Shown: positions 34,002-43,009 of the stretch, piece after piece | Layout: every line of letters starts with the position of its first letter | Position numbering within the stretch: position 1 is the stretch's first letter | DNA from: Candidatus Aegiribacteria sp. | GTDB lineage: Bacteria; Fermentibacterota; Fermentibacteria; Fermentibacterales; JCC-6 | Assembly (NCBI GenBank): GCA_030594645.1 | Contig: JAUVEU010000004.1 | Location: forward strand, 1-64,000 | Direction of reading: 5' to 3' | DNA: 64,000 bases | Notes under the pieces: model-generated | The model's input: the letters and a program-made list of their open reading frames with translations, nothing else | Told to the model about the DNA's origin: nothing | Databases searched by the model: none | Program-made: the position numbers and the translations under genes

Positions 34002-36665
34002 ATGAAACAGAAGAAACTGCCACTTGTGCTGATCATAAATGATAACGAATCTATGAGAAATCAGCTGATTGAATTACTTCAATTCAGCTGCAATTGCAGA
34101 GTAATCGAATCTGCAGGAGGCAGCACCGGTCTTGAGATCGCTGCTCTGGAACAACCTGATCTGATTATTGCTCCTTACAATATGTCCGGAATGAGTCTAT
34201 CTCAATTATGTTCCATATTGCAGGATAATCTTGAAACAGCATGTATTCCCACACTGGTTACATTCGAAACAGATGATCTGATAGATTCAAAAATTCCCGC
34301 CATACCGGCAGGTGTTGTAGAGAGCATTGTCTCTCCACTTTCGAATGCACAGGAATTTCTTAAAAAGATAACTCTTCATCTGGAGACAAAAGCTTACTGG
34401 TCGAAGGTCTACAAACCCGGAAAACATACCGCTTCGGATAAGATGCCATCAGATTACCTTGATTTTATTAAATACCTGAAGGATGCTCTGGATCTTGATG
34501 AAGAAATAGTCAGCAAAATGAAGTGTTTTGATCGATTGTTTCTATACAACTCCGCAAAAGACATTGGAGTTGATGAAGAGACTCTTGCTCGGAAACTGGC
34601 TGAATATTTCCAATTTGAATATTTCCCGTATATTGATCCTGAAAACATACTTACAGAGGTATTCCCGGCACCGTTCAGCAGATCAAAATTCGTTCTTGCA
34701 ATACGTGATTCTGATGAGGATACTACTTACGTTATAAGCAATCCTTTCAACCTTCAGCTCAGAGATACAATTGGCATGGTTTCCAGTGGGAAAGAACCCC
34801 GAATCGGAATTGCCCAGCCTGACAGCATTCTCGCTCTTTTGAAAACATACGCTCCGAATGAAGAGGAATTTAAGGTTCTATCCTCAAGAATTGAGGAGGA
34901 GAACGATTCAGATAATGAAGAAGACTTCGCGCTTGAGGTTAAACAGGGCAGTATACTGGAAATAGAGCATGAACCGGATAAGGATGATATCAGCACTTCT
35001 CCCATTAAGTACATAGCAGACAAAGTTATGTACACTGCTGTAAAAGATGGCGCAAGTGATATTCATATGGAACCGAAAGCCGATAAAGTAGCTGTCAGAT
35101 ATCGTATCGATGGTGATATGGTTGACAGATTTACTCTCAAACCAAAAACCGGTAAAACACTCCTCAGCAGATTTAAGGTCCTAGCGGATATGGATATCGC
35201 TGAAAGACGAAAACCCCAGGATGGATCTTTGGAAGCAAGAATTGGTGGAAAGTTCTTTAAAATGCGGCTTGCTACAACATCCACACCTTACGGGGAAAGT
35301 ATCATCATTCGTCTTCTGGACATGGATGCAAAGCCAATGGAGCTGGCTGAGCTTGGTATGACGGAGAATCAGGCTGAAACAATGTACGAAGTATCTCAAC
35401 AGCATACTGGAGCGATAATAGTCGTAGGGCCAACCGGTTCGGGTAAAAGCACAACTCTCTACAGTCTTATATCCAATATCGATATCAAGAACCGCAGCCT
35501 TATGACCATTGAGGATCCCGTAGAATACGAAATAGCATATGCCAATCAGCAGGAAGTCAATGAGAAAGCCGGTGTTACCTTTGAAGCGCTCCTCAAATCC
35601 GCAGTAAGACAGGATCCCGATATCATCTTTCTTGGCGAGATCAGAGATCCGTTCACAGCAAAAACAGTTATGGATCTGACGAGCACAGGTCATATGACAT
35701 TCGGCACACTTCATTCAGCAAATACGACAACTTCCATAGGAAGACTTGAGCGCCTTGGTGTTACAAGAGCCGATCTGGCTGACTCTGTTCTTCTCATTTC
35801 ATCCCAGAGGCTGCTTAAACGTCTGTGTCCTGATTGCAGGATAATCAGATCAATAATACCTGAGGAGGCAGAAATGCTCAGCCTTTTTACTGATGATATT
35901 CCAGACACGGTTGCCGATCCTGTCGGATGCCCGAAGTGTAAAAACAGAGGGTACAAAGGGCGTCAGGGGATATACGAACTGCTCCGATTCAATCCTGAAG
36001 TGATAGATATCGTCAGGAGCGGTGAATCAGTATCTTCCATGCGGCAGAGGTTTCATGATAGCGGACAATATCTTATGAGTGATCATGCTATTGATAAACT
36101 CAGAAACTTCACTGTCTGCTATAATGATATTTATCATTCGATCCTTCTTGAGGAGAAAAGACTTACCGGTTCAATCAGAAAGAGAATAATAACAGTATCT
36201 TCTCCAGTTAATCAAATTGTTAATGAAATCTCAACATCCAGACCTTTCGAGAAACACGATAAACCTGTTACTGAAGATCGAAGAGGAGGGAAGTCTGAGA
36301 ATGGAGCCAGAATCCTGGTTGTAGATGATGATCCTGATCTTCGCGAGTTCATATCCTTTATCCTGTCTTCCAATGGATATGATGTAACTTCAACAGGTGA
36401 CGGAATTGATGCTATTGTAACGCTCAGCAAGCAAAGTTTCGATTTGATCCTTTCTGATGTCGATATGCCCAATCTTAACGGATTCAAACTGCTTGAGACT
36501 ATCATAAACAAAGGGATCGAAACTCCTGTTGTATTTCTCACTGGAAGAGATAATACCCAGGACGAAGTCAAGGGTTACGAATTAGGCGCTGAGGACTACA
36601 TAAGAAAACCAATTCACAAGAACACATTACTTCTGAGAATCAAGAAAATACTTAAACGTATTTAA
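34002..36665 (+). CDS. PilB/GspE-type secretion ATPase flanked by two receiver domains
   Basis: An 887-residue fusion. Residues 1-125 look like a receiver domain whose phosphoacceptor Asp is lost (LIIAPYNMSGM where D would follow the strand). Residues ~150-290 resemble the MshEN/GspE N-terminal domain. Residues ~320-760 are a type II secretion/type IV pilus ATPase: Walker A GPTGSGKSTTLYSLI at ~476-490, Asp-box LMTIEDPVEYE, Walker B IIFLGEIRDPFTA, His-box THMTFG-like HMTFGTLHSANT, and a zinc-type CPDC...CPKC pair. Residues ~767-887 are an intact receiver (ILVVDDDPDLR, LILSDVDMPNLNGF with Asp near 818, FLTGRD, KP at the end). It lies 30 bases after the hybrid kinase, the likely phosphoryl donor. 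Confidence 0.88.
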   Translation: MKQKKLPLVLIINDNESMRNQLIELLQFSCNCRVIESAGGSTGLEIAALEQPDLIIAPYNMSGMSLSQLCSILQDNLETACIPTLVTFETDDLIDSKIPAIPAGVVESIVSPLSNAQEFLKKITLHLETKAYWSKVYKPGKHTASDKMPSDYLDFIKYLKDALDLDEEIVSKMKCFDRLFLYNSAKDIGVDEETLARKLAEYFQFEYFPYIDPENILTEVFPAPFSRSKFVLAIRDSDEDTTYVISNPFNLQLRDTIGMVSSGKEPRIGIAQPDSILALLKTYAPNEEEFKVLSSRIEEENDSDNEEDFALEVKQGSILEIEHEPDKDDISTSPIKYIADKVMYTAVKDGASDIHMEPKADKVAVRYRIDGDMVDRFTLKPKTGKTLLSRFKVLADMDIAERRKPQDGSLEARIGGKFFKMRLATTSTPYGESIIIRLLDMDAKPMELAELGMTENQAETMYEVSQQHTGAIIVVGPTGSGKSTTLYSLISNIDIKNRSLMTIEDPVEYEIAYANQQEVNEKAGVTFEALLKSAVRQDPDIIFLGEIRDPFTAKTVMDLTSTGHMTFGTLHSANTTTSIGRLERLGVTRADLADSVLLISSQRLLKRLCPDCRIIRSIIPEEAEMLSLFTDDIPDTVADPVGCPKCKNRGYKGRQGIYELLRFNPEVIDIVRSGESVSSMRQRFHDSGQYLMSDHAIDKLRNFTVCYNDIYHSILLEEKRLTGSIRKRIITVSSPVNQIVNEISTSRPFEKHDKPVTEDRRGGKSENGARILVVDDDPDLREFISFILSSNGYDVTSTGDGIDAIVTLSKQSFDLILSDVDMPNLNGFKLLETIINKGIETPVVFLTGRDNTQDEVKGYELGAEDYIRKPIHKNTLLLRIKKILKRI

Positions 36666-36685
36666 ATAGTGACAGGGACTATTTA
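36663..36685 (+). terminator. Hairpin at the end of the secretion ATPase gene
   Basis: TAAATAGT (36663-36670, including the stop codon) pairs perfectly with ACTATTTA (36678-36685) around a 7-base loop GACAGGG. The stem is AT-rich and followed by only a short T-containing stretch. It is a plausible but weak terminator between convergent transcription units. Confidence 0.4.
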
Positions 36686-36978
36686 TTCAAAACAAGCACC
36701 AGTACAGAGGGTTGGACACAATTTAGTGAATATATGACGTCCGATAAGGGATATTATGTAAAGTCATATGTATTGATACCGCACAGGTCTCTTATGACTG
36801 TACATAATATCAGTAATTCCATTTATCCCCTTCTGGACAGTTTAGCACAAGAACAAATGGGATAGATCGTTTGAATGTCTTCTACATTACAGAAGAGAAA
36901 AACGGTGATGGCGGAAAATATTTTGATTCAAGATGCGTCGCCGAATGACTAAGAATGTCAAAATACAAGGTTTGACCC
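36686..36978. other. Gene-free spacer between convergent units
   Basis: About 290 AT-rich bases lie between the hairpin and the stop of the minus-strand TPR gene. A short plus-strand frame from ATG 36736 encodes 43 residues (ends LLDSLAQEQMG), without a ribosome site or recognisable family. It could be a remnant of a lost gene. No repeat, tRNA or riboswitch is seen. Confidence 0.5.
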
Positions 36979-37710
36979 CTATTGTGGCACCATATCCAGG
37001 CGGGCAAGCTGGTAATACATGAATTCTGTTGTATCCCTTGAAATCTCAAGGGCTGAATGCAGATACTCTCTTGAAGTTTCATAATCGTTGGATCTGAAGG
37101 ATATCCTGGAAAGTCCGTAATTTGATTCCCATGCAATCTGCGAATTAGCCGGAGAGAAATTGAGAATCTCCAGATACAGTTCCTGAGCAATGATAAGATC
37201 GTTCTCTCCCCCCCTGTTTTCAAGAGCGATTGCCAGGTGTAAACGGGCGGAATTTTCTATGTCATCACCGGGATCAGAAGCAATGAATGATTGCAGCGAC
37301 GGAATTACTTCACTTTCCATGCTGAGCATTATCCCGATTTTAGCAGCAAGAATCGCTGATCTTTTTCCTGAAATTCTTCCCGGAAATGCCCTGAAATTGT
37401 TAGAGGCAATCTGTCGCGCTGTTTGAAGTTGTCCTATTGCCATTTCATACTGACCGTAACGGAAACTGTTCATGCCCATATCATAAAGCTGTCCCGCAAG
37501 GTAATACTGAGCGGAGGCATCATCTGCCTGTCTACCAGCGTTTTGTGAAACCGACTGAACAACAAGTACAATTACTACAAGGATTGCAGCGCCGATAATA
37601 AACTGCTTCAGGTGGTCCTGCAAATATGTAATACTATTCATAATACCATCATTTATGGGATCTTTCTTAAGTTCTGTTTTTGTCAATCTTTTTCTTGTTC
37701 TATGCGCCAT
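36979..37710 (-). CDS. Membrane-anchored TPR protein (YfgM/ancillary translocon-like layout)
   Basis: A 243-residue protein with a basic cytoplasmic N terminus (MAHRTRKRLTKTELKKD), one membrane helix (residues 35-54, QFIIGAAILVVIVLVVQSVS), and a TPR-type helical domain outside (YYLAGQLYDMGMNSFRYGQYEMAIGQLQTA; RLHLAIALENRG; YGLSRISFRSNDYETSREYL). The layout matches YfgM-like proteins that associate with the Sec translocon or the BAM pathway. Sequence similarity strong enough for a firm assignment is not evident. It starts 18 bases after coaE. Confidence 0.65.
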   Translation of the reverse strand: MAHRTRKRLTKTELKKDPINDGIMNSITYLQDHLKQFIIGAAILVVIVLVVQSVSQNAGRQADDASAQYYLAGQLYDMGMNSFRYGQYEMAIGQLQTARQIASNNFRAFPGRISGKRSAILAAKIGIMLSMESEVIPSLQSFIASDPGDDIENSARLHLAIALENRGGENDLIIAQELYLEILNFSPANSQIAWESNYGLSRISFRSNDYETSREYLHSALEISRDTTEFMYYQLARLDMVPQ

Positions 37711-37728
37711 TGTTTACTCACTTTCAAA

Positions 37729-38349
37729 TCAGTTCATCAGGTTTTTCTTAATACGATGAAATATAGTAAGAATTTGCTGCTTCATGTTATCCAGGTCCTC
37801 CGAGTTATTTACAACCCCGTCTGCCATTGTCGACTTCTTATCAATTGGTAATTGTACTTCCCACCGCTTTGCTGCCTCTTGTAATGATATCTTATCCCTT
37901 GCTGCAACACGACTTATGCATCTACTTTCAGAATCCTGTATTACAATCAGATAATCAAGATATTCATGAATTCCAAGTTCGCAGATGAGAGCTCCCTCAA
38001 GAATCCAAATTCCTTTCAGTTTTCTGAGAATTCGAGCGGAGTTTACAGCCCACCTGATCATTCTTGGATGAAGAACTGAATTCAGATTTGCATATGCCTT
38101 CGTATCATTGAGTACTATCTTTCTCAGCTCGTATCGGATACTCTTTCCATTCATATTATTGAAGTCAGGCCTTGAGAAAGAATCAGCCAGTTCTGAAATA
38201 ACATATTGACGGTCAAGCAGTCTGTGACCAACCTGGTCAAGAGAACATATTCCGGAACAATCATTGCTGATATACTCTGCGGCTGTAGTCTGGCCGCAGC
38301 CGCTGTTACCGGTTATTCCTATGAGGAATCCAATATTTCTATCTGTCAT
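37729..38349 (-). CDS. coaE: Dephospho-CoA kinase, with altered P-loop
   Basis: A 206-residue homologue of CoaE, which phosphorylates the 3'-hydroxyl of dephospho-CoA in the last step of coenzyme A synthesis. Start ATG 38349 follows AAGGTAG and lies 2 bases past the mtaB stop; a longer upstream frame is not conserved. Family marks are LDQVGHRLLD (normally the Asp-Ala region after the P-loop), LHPRMI, a long helix ILRKLKGIWILEGALICE, ISRVAARD, and QLPIDKKSTMADGVVNNSEDLDNM at the C terminus. The Walker A loop reads GNSGCGQTT: the invariant Lys of GxGKS/T is Gln (Q20, codon CAG). That residue normally contacts ATP phosphates, so activity is uncertain. Confidence 0.8.
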   Translation of the reverse strand: MTDRNIGFLIGITGNSGCGQTTAAEYISNDCSGICSLDQVGHRLLDRQYVISELADSFSRPDFNNMNGKSIRYELRKIVLNDTKAYANLNSVLHPRMIRWAVNSARILRKLKGIWILEGALICELGIHEYLDYLIVIQDSESRCISRVAARDKISLQEAAKRWEVQLPIDKKSTMADGVVNNSEDLDNMKQQILTIFHRIKKNLMN

Positions 38350-38350
38350 T

Positions 38351-39646
38351 CTACCTTGTATCCCAGCAGATATTCTCATCCGTTATTGTCATCGAAACCA
38401 GTTCCCCCTCCCTGCTGCCATCAGGAGTGATAACCGGTATATAGTTATCGGTCATACCTATATACCTTCCAGATTTCTCATCAATTCTGGCTTCCACCAG
38501 AGCAAGAACACTTTCTCCAATCTGAGATTTCCTGAAACTGCGTTTGATTTCATCAGAATATGATCGAAGGTGAACAGCTCTTTCAGTAATCGTCTCAGCA
38601 TGTATCATATCCTCTTTATACGAAGCAGCGAGAGTTCCAGGTCTTGCGGAAAATGGAAATACATGAAGATAAGTTACTGCAGGATGTGATATAAGGTCAA
38701 GAGTATCTTGAAAATCTTCTGTAGTCTCTCCTGGAAACCCGACAATTATATCCGCTCCAAGAGCAAGCCCTGGAAACAGTTCCATGCATTTGTCGAGAAG
38801 TTCCACAATATCCTGTTTTGAATACATTCTTTGCATTCGACTTAGAATTCTATCTGACCCGCTCTGAATAGGTATATGCATATGCCTGCAGACACCCGGC
38901 AGGGCAATACCCTCAATCATGCTTGTTGATAATCCAATTGGTTCCATCGAACTCAGTCGGACACGAAACCCTCCTATCGAAAGAAGATCACGCACCAGGT
39001 TCACCAGATCATAATCTTCTCCGTACAGATCGTTACCGTACCTGACAAGATCCACTCCTGTCAGCAGAATTTCTCTGAATCCTGCTGATGCAAGTTTTTC
39101 AGCCTGAGAAAGCACCAGTTCCCTTGGCTGACTTCTGGAACGGCCGCGCGCAAGAGGTACTATGCAGTAAGAGCAGTGATTATCGCATCCATCCTGAACC
39201 TTCAGGAAAGCTCTTGTTCGAGAGATTACTTCCGGAGCATGGACAGGGAACAGAGCACCGGAAGGAATGTCCTCTTCGATGCTGCCGGCGGAATATTCCA
39301 TATTAAGTATAGCAGCAATTGTCTCAACGAGATGGCTCTTGTCGGTATTTGGCACGATAATAGCATTCTGATCATCGAATTCTTCCGGTGCAACCTGGGC
39401 TACACATCCGGTTACGATAACAACTGCATTTGTTCTTCTTAGAAAATATCTTACTGCCTTTCGTGAGCGGGCAGTACTTCTTCCTGTAACAGCACAGGAA
39501 TTAACGAGTATAATTGAAGCATTCTCCGGTTCGTCAGCTCTTTCAATTCCACAATTGAGCCTGAACTCCTCGAGCAATGCTTCAGTTTCATACGCGTTCA
39601 AGCGGCATCCAAGCGTATGACCGTAAATAGTATGTTTTTTAATCAT
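38351..39646 (-). CDS. mtaB: tRNA (N6-threonylcarbamoyladenosine-37) C2-methylthiotransferase
   Basis: A 431-residue radical-SAM enzyme of the MtaB branch of the MiaB family, which adds a methylthio group to t6A37 of ANN-decoding tRNAs. The N-terminal UPF0004 domain begins TLGCRLNAYETEAL and contains cluster cysteines in NSCAVT and VTGCVAQ. The radical SAM motif is CDNHCSYCIVPLARGRSRS, followed by EILLTGVDLVRYG. The C-terminal TRAM-like domain (GESVLALVEARIDEKSGRYIGMTDNYIPV) closes the protein. It precedes coaE by 1 base and follows rpsA after a GC-rich hairpin. Confidence 0.93.
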   Translation of the reverse strand: MIKKHTIYGHTLGCRLNAYETEALLEEFRLNCGIERADEPENASIILVNSCAVTGRSTARSRKAVRYFLRRTNAVVIVTGCVAQVAPEEFDDQNAIIVPNTDKSHLVETIAAILNMEYSAGSIEEDIPSGALFPVHAPEVISRTRAFLKVQDGCDNHCSYCIVPLARGRSRSQPRELVLSQAEKLASAGFREILLTGVDLVRYGNDLYGEDYDLVNLVRDLLSIGGFRVRLSSMEPIGLSTSMIEGIALPGVCRHMHIPIQSGSDRILSRMQRMYSKQDIVELLDKCMELFPGLALGADIIVGFPGETTEDFQDTLDLISHPAVTYLHVFPFSARPGTLAASYKEDMIHAETITERAVHLRSYSDEIKRSFRKSQIGESVLALVEARIDEKSGRYIGMTDNYIPVITPDGSREGELVSMTITDENICWDTR

Positions 39647-39652
39647 TATTAT

Positions 39653-39682
39653 GCGGGAGGGAGTTGTTCTCCTCCCTCCCGC
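39653..39682 (-). terminator. GC-rich hairpin between rpsA and mtaB
   Basis: GCGGGAGGGAG (39653-39663) is perfectly complementary to CTCCCTCCCGC (39672-39682) with an 8-base loop, an 11-bp stem in the 56-base space between the two minus-strand genes. On the minus strand the stem is followed by ATAATAATGATT rather than a clean T run, so it may act as an attenuator or RNA stabiliser that sets S1 above MtaB expression rather than a full stop. Confidence 0.65.
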
Positions 39683-39702
39683 TTGTCTGTCAGAAAGAAA
39701 AC

Positions 39703-41688
39703 TCAGCCCTTTTCGGCTTCATCGTCTTCTGTGGTGCTATCCTCTTTACCTTTTTCAGTGTCTTCAGCAGATTCTTCTTTGACTTCCTCCACCGTTTCTT
39801 CAGCTTTTTCCACAGCCTCTTCTTCAGCGGCTTCTGCTACCTCTGAAGTATTTTCTGAGCTCTCGGGAACTTCGTCGGTTTCAGCAACTGCGGCAGCTTC
39901 CTCACCAGTATCTTCAAGGGCTTCTTCATCCGTAGACTCCTCAGATTCAACCTGTGAAGATTCGGATTCAACATCGGTAACCACCAGTTTTTCTCTGCCT
40001 TCAAGTCTCTCTCTGAAAGCGCTCAGTTCCTCCATCGGTCTTCCATTGAAATAGCTGCGAACGCTGAGAACGATTCTTCTGCTTGTTGGCTCAAGCTCAA
40101 TAATTCTGAGTGGAAGCTCGTCGCCAACACGGATGACATCTGAAGGGTCTTCGAGATTCTCCCATCCAAGCTGACTCTGTGGTACGAATCCTTCAATGTA
40201 ATCATCAAGGCGTACGACAACACCTCTGTCCAGAAGCTGTACAACCTCGCCCTTCGCGTCCTTGCCTACAGGATAACGTTCCTCCATCGAATTCCATGGA
40301 TTATCCTGCGTCTGTTTCAGACCCAGTGATATGCGATTGTTCTCGGTATCGATGTTCAGAACAACTACTTTGAGAACATCGCCTTTTGAGAGAATGTCGG
40401 AAGGGTGATTGATTCTTCTTGTCCAGCTCATATCACTTATATGAACAAGGCCATCAATTCCATCTTCAATTTCGACAAAAGCGCCGAATGATGTAAGATT
40501 GCGGATTTTTCCCTCAATTTCAGTACCGACAGGATAACGATCATTTATTGTATCCCATGGATTATCAAGAGTCTGCTTGAGCCCAAGAGATATCTTTTTC
40601 TCCTCTTCATCTACACTGAGAATCATTACTTCTATATCATCTCCAACCGTAAGAACTCTGGATGGATGTCTGATATGCTTCGTCCATGACATCTCGGAGA
40701 TGTGCACAAGCCCTTCAACACCGGGCTCCAGTTCAACAAATGCTCCGTAATCGGTAATGCTGGCTACTTTACCCATAATTATCGAGTCAATAGGGAATCT
40801 CTCCTGGACTCCCTCCCATGGGAATGGCTGCAACTGTTTAAGTCCTAAAGATATTCTTTCACGTTCCTGATCGAATTTCAGTATTTTAACTTCTATTTCA
40901 TCTCCAATTGCAAGAAGATGTGAAGGGTGACGGATACGTCCCCAGCTCATATCCGTGATATGAAGAAGCCCGTCTATTCCGCCAAGATCAACAAATGCTC
41001 CGAAATCCGTGATATTCTTGACGATTCCAACGCGAACCTGATCCTCTTCAAGTTCCTTGATGAGAGTATCTTTCTGTTCAGCTCTTGCCTCTTCGAGAAC
41101 CTGTCTCCTGCTTACAACAATATTCCGACGGCGCTTATTGAGTTTGATTACCCGGAAATTGTATTCATTACCCATGAAATTCTCGAGATTCGGGACCTGC
41201 CTCAGAGCAACCTGCGATCCCGGCAGGAAAGCTTCAACACCCATGATTCGCACCTTAAGGCCGCCTTTGATCCTGCGAATAACGGTTCCCATTATCTCGG
41301 AACCTGTATCGTACGCCTCCTTGATATCCTTCCATACCATGTGGAAGTGCGCCTTTTCCTTTGAAACGGAAACCCTTCCATCCTGATCTTCGAGTGATTC
41401 TATAAGAACATCAACGGATTCCCCAGGGATAATCTCCTCGTTCTTCCCGAATTCACTTATCGGAATGATGCCTTCACTTTTGTAGTTGATATCTACAATT
41501 ACTTCTTTTCCTACTCTTCTGAGCAGTTTTCCGCTAACAATAGCCCCCGGTTTAATATTTCGAGAACCAATATTTTCCTCGTACTTCTTCTCCATATCCT
41601 CGCGCTCAGCCAGGGAGTAGTCCTGTCCCTCTATTGTCTCTATCTCCTCAGGAGTGAGACCTACGATAAGCTCTTCTTTACCTGTCAC
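39703..41688 (-). CDS. rpsA: 30S ribosomal protein S1
   Basis: A 661-residue S1 protein with six S1 RNA-binding domains at about residues 46-112, 130-197, 218-284, 300-369, 386-455 and 473-540; domains 3-6 show the repeating GAFVDLGGIDGLLHITDMSW-type core. The last ~110 residues are a Glu/Ser/Thr/Ala-rich acidic tail not found in the Escherichia coli protein. S1 unfolds and docks mRNA on the small subunit. The GTG start overlaps the plsC stop by 4 bases, and AAAGGA in the end of plsC serves as ribosome site. The cmk-plsC-rpsA order is common in bacteria. Confidence 0.95.
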   Translation of the reverse strand: MTGKEELIVGLTPEEIETIEGQDYSLAEREDMEKKYEENIGSRNIKPGAIVSGKLLRRVGKEVIVDINYKSEGIIPISEFGKNEEIIPGESVDVLIESLEDQDGRVSVSKEKAHFHMVWKDIKEAYDTGSEIMGTVIRRIKGGLKVRIMGVEAFLPGSQVALRQVPNLENFMGNEYNFRVIKLNKRRRNIVVSRRQVLEEARAEQKDTLIKELEEDQVRVGIVKNITDFGAFVDLGGIDGLLHITDMSWGRIRHPSHLLAIGDEIEVKILKFDQERERISLGLKQLQPFPWEGVQERFPIDSIIMGKVASITDYGAFVELEPGVEGLVHISEMSWTKHIRHPSRVLTVGDDIEVMILSVDEEEKKISLGLKQTLDNPWDTINDRYPVGTEIEGKIRNLTSFGAFVEIEDGIDGLVHISDMSWTRRINHPSDILSKGDVLKVVVLNIDTENNRISLGLKQTQDNPWNSMEERYPVGKDAKGEVVQLLDRGVVVRLDDYIEGFVPQSQLGWENLEDPSDVIRVGDELPLRIIELEPTSRRIVLSVRSYFNGRPMEELSAFRERLEGREKLVVTDVESESSQVESEESTDEEALEDTGEEAAAVAETDEVPESSENTSEVAEAAEEEAVEKAEETVEEVKEESAEDTEKGKEDSTTEDDEAEKG

Positions 41689-42347
41689 TTTGTTCCTTTC
41701 ATTTGTTCCATTTTCTCATAACTATTAACGTATAATTTCGCACTAATACCTGTTTCAGCTATAGCGGACATCACTTTCTCCGCAACAGCTTTTGCTCCAT
41801 ATTTCTTCCTGATACTCATTATCCTGGTACTGGGAATCAGCTTTCCGAAATGTATGCTGAATGGATTCCCTGTTCTTGACATCGCCTTTCCAGGATGATC
41901 GGTTCCCCAGATGAACGCTGGAAGGATTGGAGCCCTGGATACTGATGCTATCAGGCTGATACCAGCCTTTCCAGGAAGAAGCCTGCCATCTCTGCTTCTT
42001 GTTCCCTCCGGAAAAATAACAACTGCTATCCCATTCTTTAAATGATCTACTGCTGATCTTATGGCATTTGTATCCACTCCTGATCTGTTAACAGAAATGG
42101 TATTAAGCTTCTTAAAAATAAAATCGCCGAGTCTATTCCTGAACAATTCATTTTTTGCCATGAATGCAATTGTTCTGGGAATCGCAAATCCAAGAACAGG
42201 AGGATCCATTTCGGAGATGTGATTGCAGGCAATAATAAGTCCGCCTTTCCTGGGTACCCTCTCAGATCCATGAACAGAGAGTCCAAAAAGCAATCGTGAG
42301 ATCAGACCACCATAGTACTGGATACGGATGAGAACGGATTCTTTCAT
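41685..42347 (-). CDS. plsC: 1-acyl-sn-glycerol-3-phosphate acyltransferase
   Basis: A 220-residue membrane-associated acyltransferase that makes phosphatidic acid. The catalytic HX4D motif is NHISEMDPP, the glycerophosphate-binding motif is FPEGTRSRDG, and a further block is IPAFIWGTD-like (PAFIWGTDHPGKAM). A hydrophobic N-terminal segment (YYGGLISRLLFGLSVHG) would anchor it to the membrane face. Its start overlaps the cmk stop by 4 bases (ATGA), indicating coupling. Confidence 0.93.
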   Translation of the reverse strand: MKESVLIRIQYYGGLISRLLFGLSVHGSERVPRKGGLIIACNHISEMDPPVLGFAIPRTIAFMAKNELFRNRLGDFIFKKLNTISVNRSGVDTNAIRSAVDHLKNGIAVVIFPEGTRSRDGRLLPGKAGISLIASVSRAPILPAFIWGTDHPGKAMSRTGNPFSIHFGKLIPSTRIMSIRKKYGAKAVAEKVMSAIAETGISAKLYVNSYEKMEQMKGTK

Positions 42348-43009
42348 TGTATCACACCCGTTCGCTCTCTGAAAAGTTTTATAACAGTAGATACCTGCTG
42401 GTTAATGGTCATCATGGTTGAATCAAGTATATAGGCTCCAGGTGCAATTCGGAGAGGACTGTCTGATCGGTTTCTGTCTCTGTAGTCTCTTGTAAGCTGA
42501 GATCTGAGCAATTCTTCATAATTGGCTTCATTCCCCAGCAGTTGCAGTTCTCTCCATCTCCTTAGAACACGGATTGCAACATCAGCAATTACATATATCT
42601 TCAATTCAGCATCCGGAAAGACAACTGTTCCCATATCCCTGCCTTCAGCGACAGTATTGTGAGATTTGCCGAATTTCTGCTGAATGATTACCATTTCTCT
42701 GCGTACGGCAGATTTGGAAGACACTATGCTCGCTGCGTCGCTAATCTCAGGAGTTCTTATTAAGGATGAAACATCCTCGTCATCAATGAACACAGCCCCA
42801 TTGCGTATATCAATGGAATGATTGTGAATATTTTCAGCAAGGAGAAGAGAATCGTCAAATGGTATTGAATTACGTATGAATAGAAGAGCTGAAGCCCTGT
42901 ACATGGCTCCGGTATCAAGATATGAATAACCAAGCGCATCAGCCACCAGGCGAGCTGTTGTGCTCTTCCCGGAAGCAGCCGGTCCGTCTATTGCGATAAT
43001 GCTAGTCAG
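42344..43009 (-). CDS. cmk: Cytidylate kinase, apparently with a non-AUG (CTG) start
   Basis: A 221-residue (d)CMP kinase. The conserved P-loop IIAIDGPAASGKSTTARLVADALGYSYLDTGAMYRAS is only encoded if the frame is read upstream of the first standard start (GTG 42946). Between that GTG and the in-frame TGA at 43016-43018 there is no ATG, GTG or TTG. Possible starts are CTG at 43007-43009, which has AAAGGG 11 bases upstream, or ATT at 42998-43000. Other motifs are the substrate-binding TVAEGRDMGTVVFPDAELKIYV and RDYRDRNRSDSPLRIAPGA. A promoter just upstream supports a start in this short interval. It catalyses CMP to CDP for RNA, DNA and phospholipid precursors. Confidence 0.88.
   Translation of the reverse strand: MTSIIAIDGPAASGKSTTARLVADALGYSYLDTGAMYRASALLFIRNSIPFDDSLLLAENIHNHSIDIRNGAVFIDDEDVSSLIRTPEISDAASIVSSKSAVRREMVIIQQKFGKSHNTVAEGRDMGTVVFPDAELKIYVIADVAIRVLRRWRELQLLGNEANYEELLRSQLTRDYRDRNRSDSPLRIAPGAYILDSTMMTINQQVSTVIKLFRERTGVIQ

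Noticed and set aside
36736-36867. 43-residue plus-strand frame after the secretion ATPase
   Set aside because: No ribosome binding site or recognisable domain; kept only as part of the described spacer.
39617-40054. Ser-rich plus-strand frame opposite the rpsA tail
   Set aside because: It is the antisense image of Glu/Ser codons in the acidic tail of S1.
42344-42946. Short cytidylate kinase beginning at GTG 42946
   Set aside because: That start removes the whole P-loop, which is clearly encoded upstream in the same frame.
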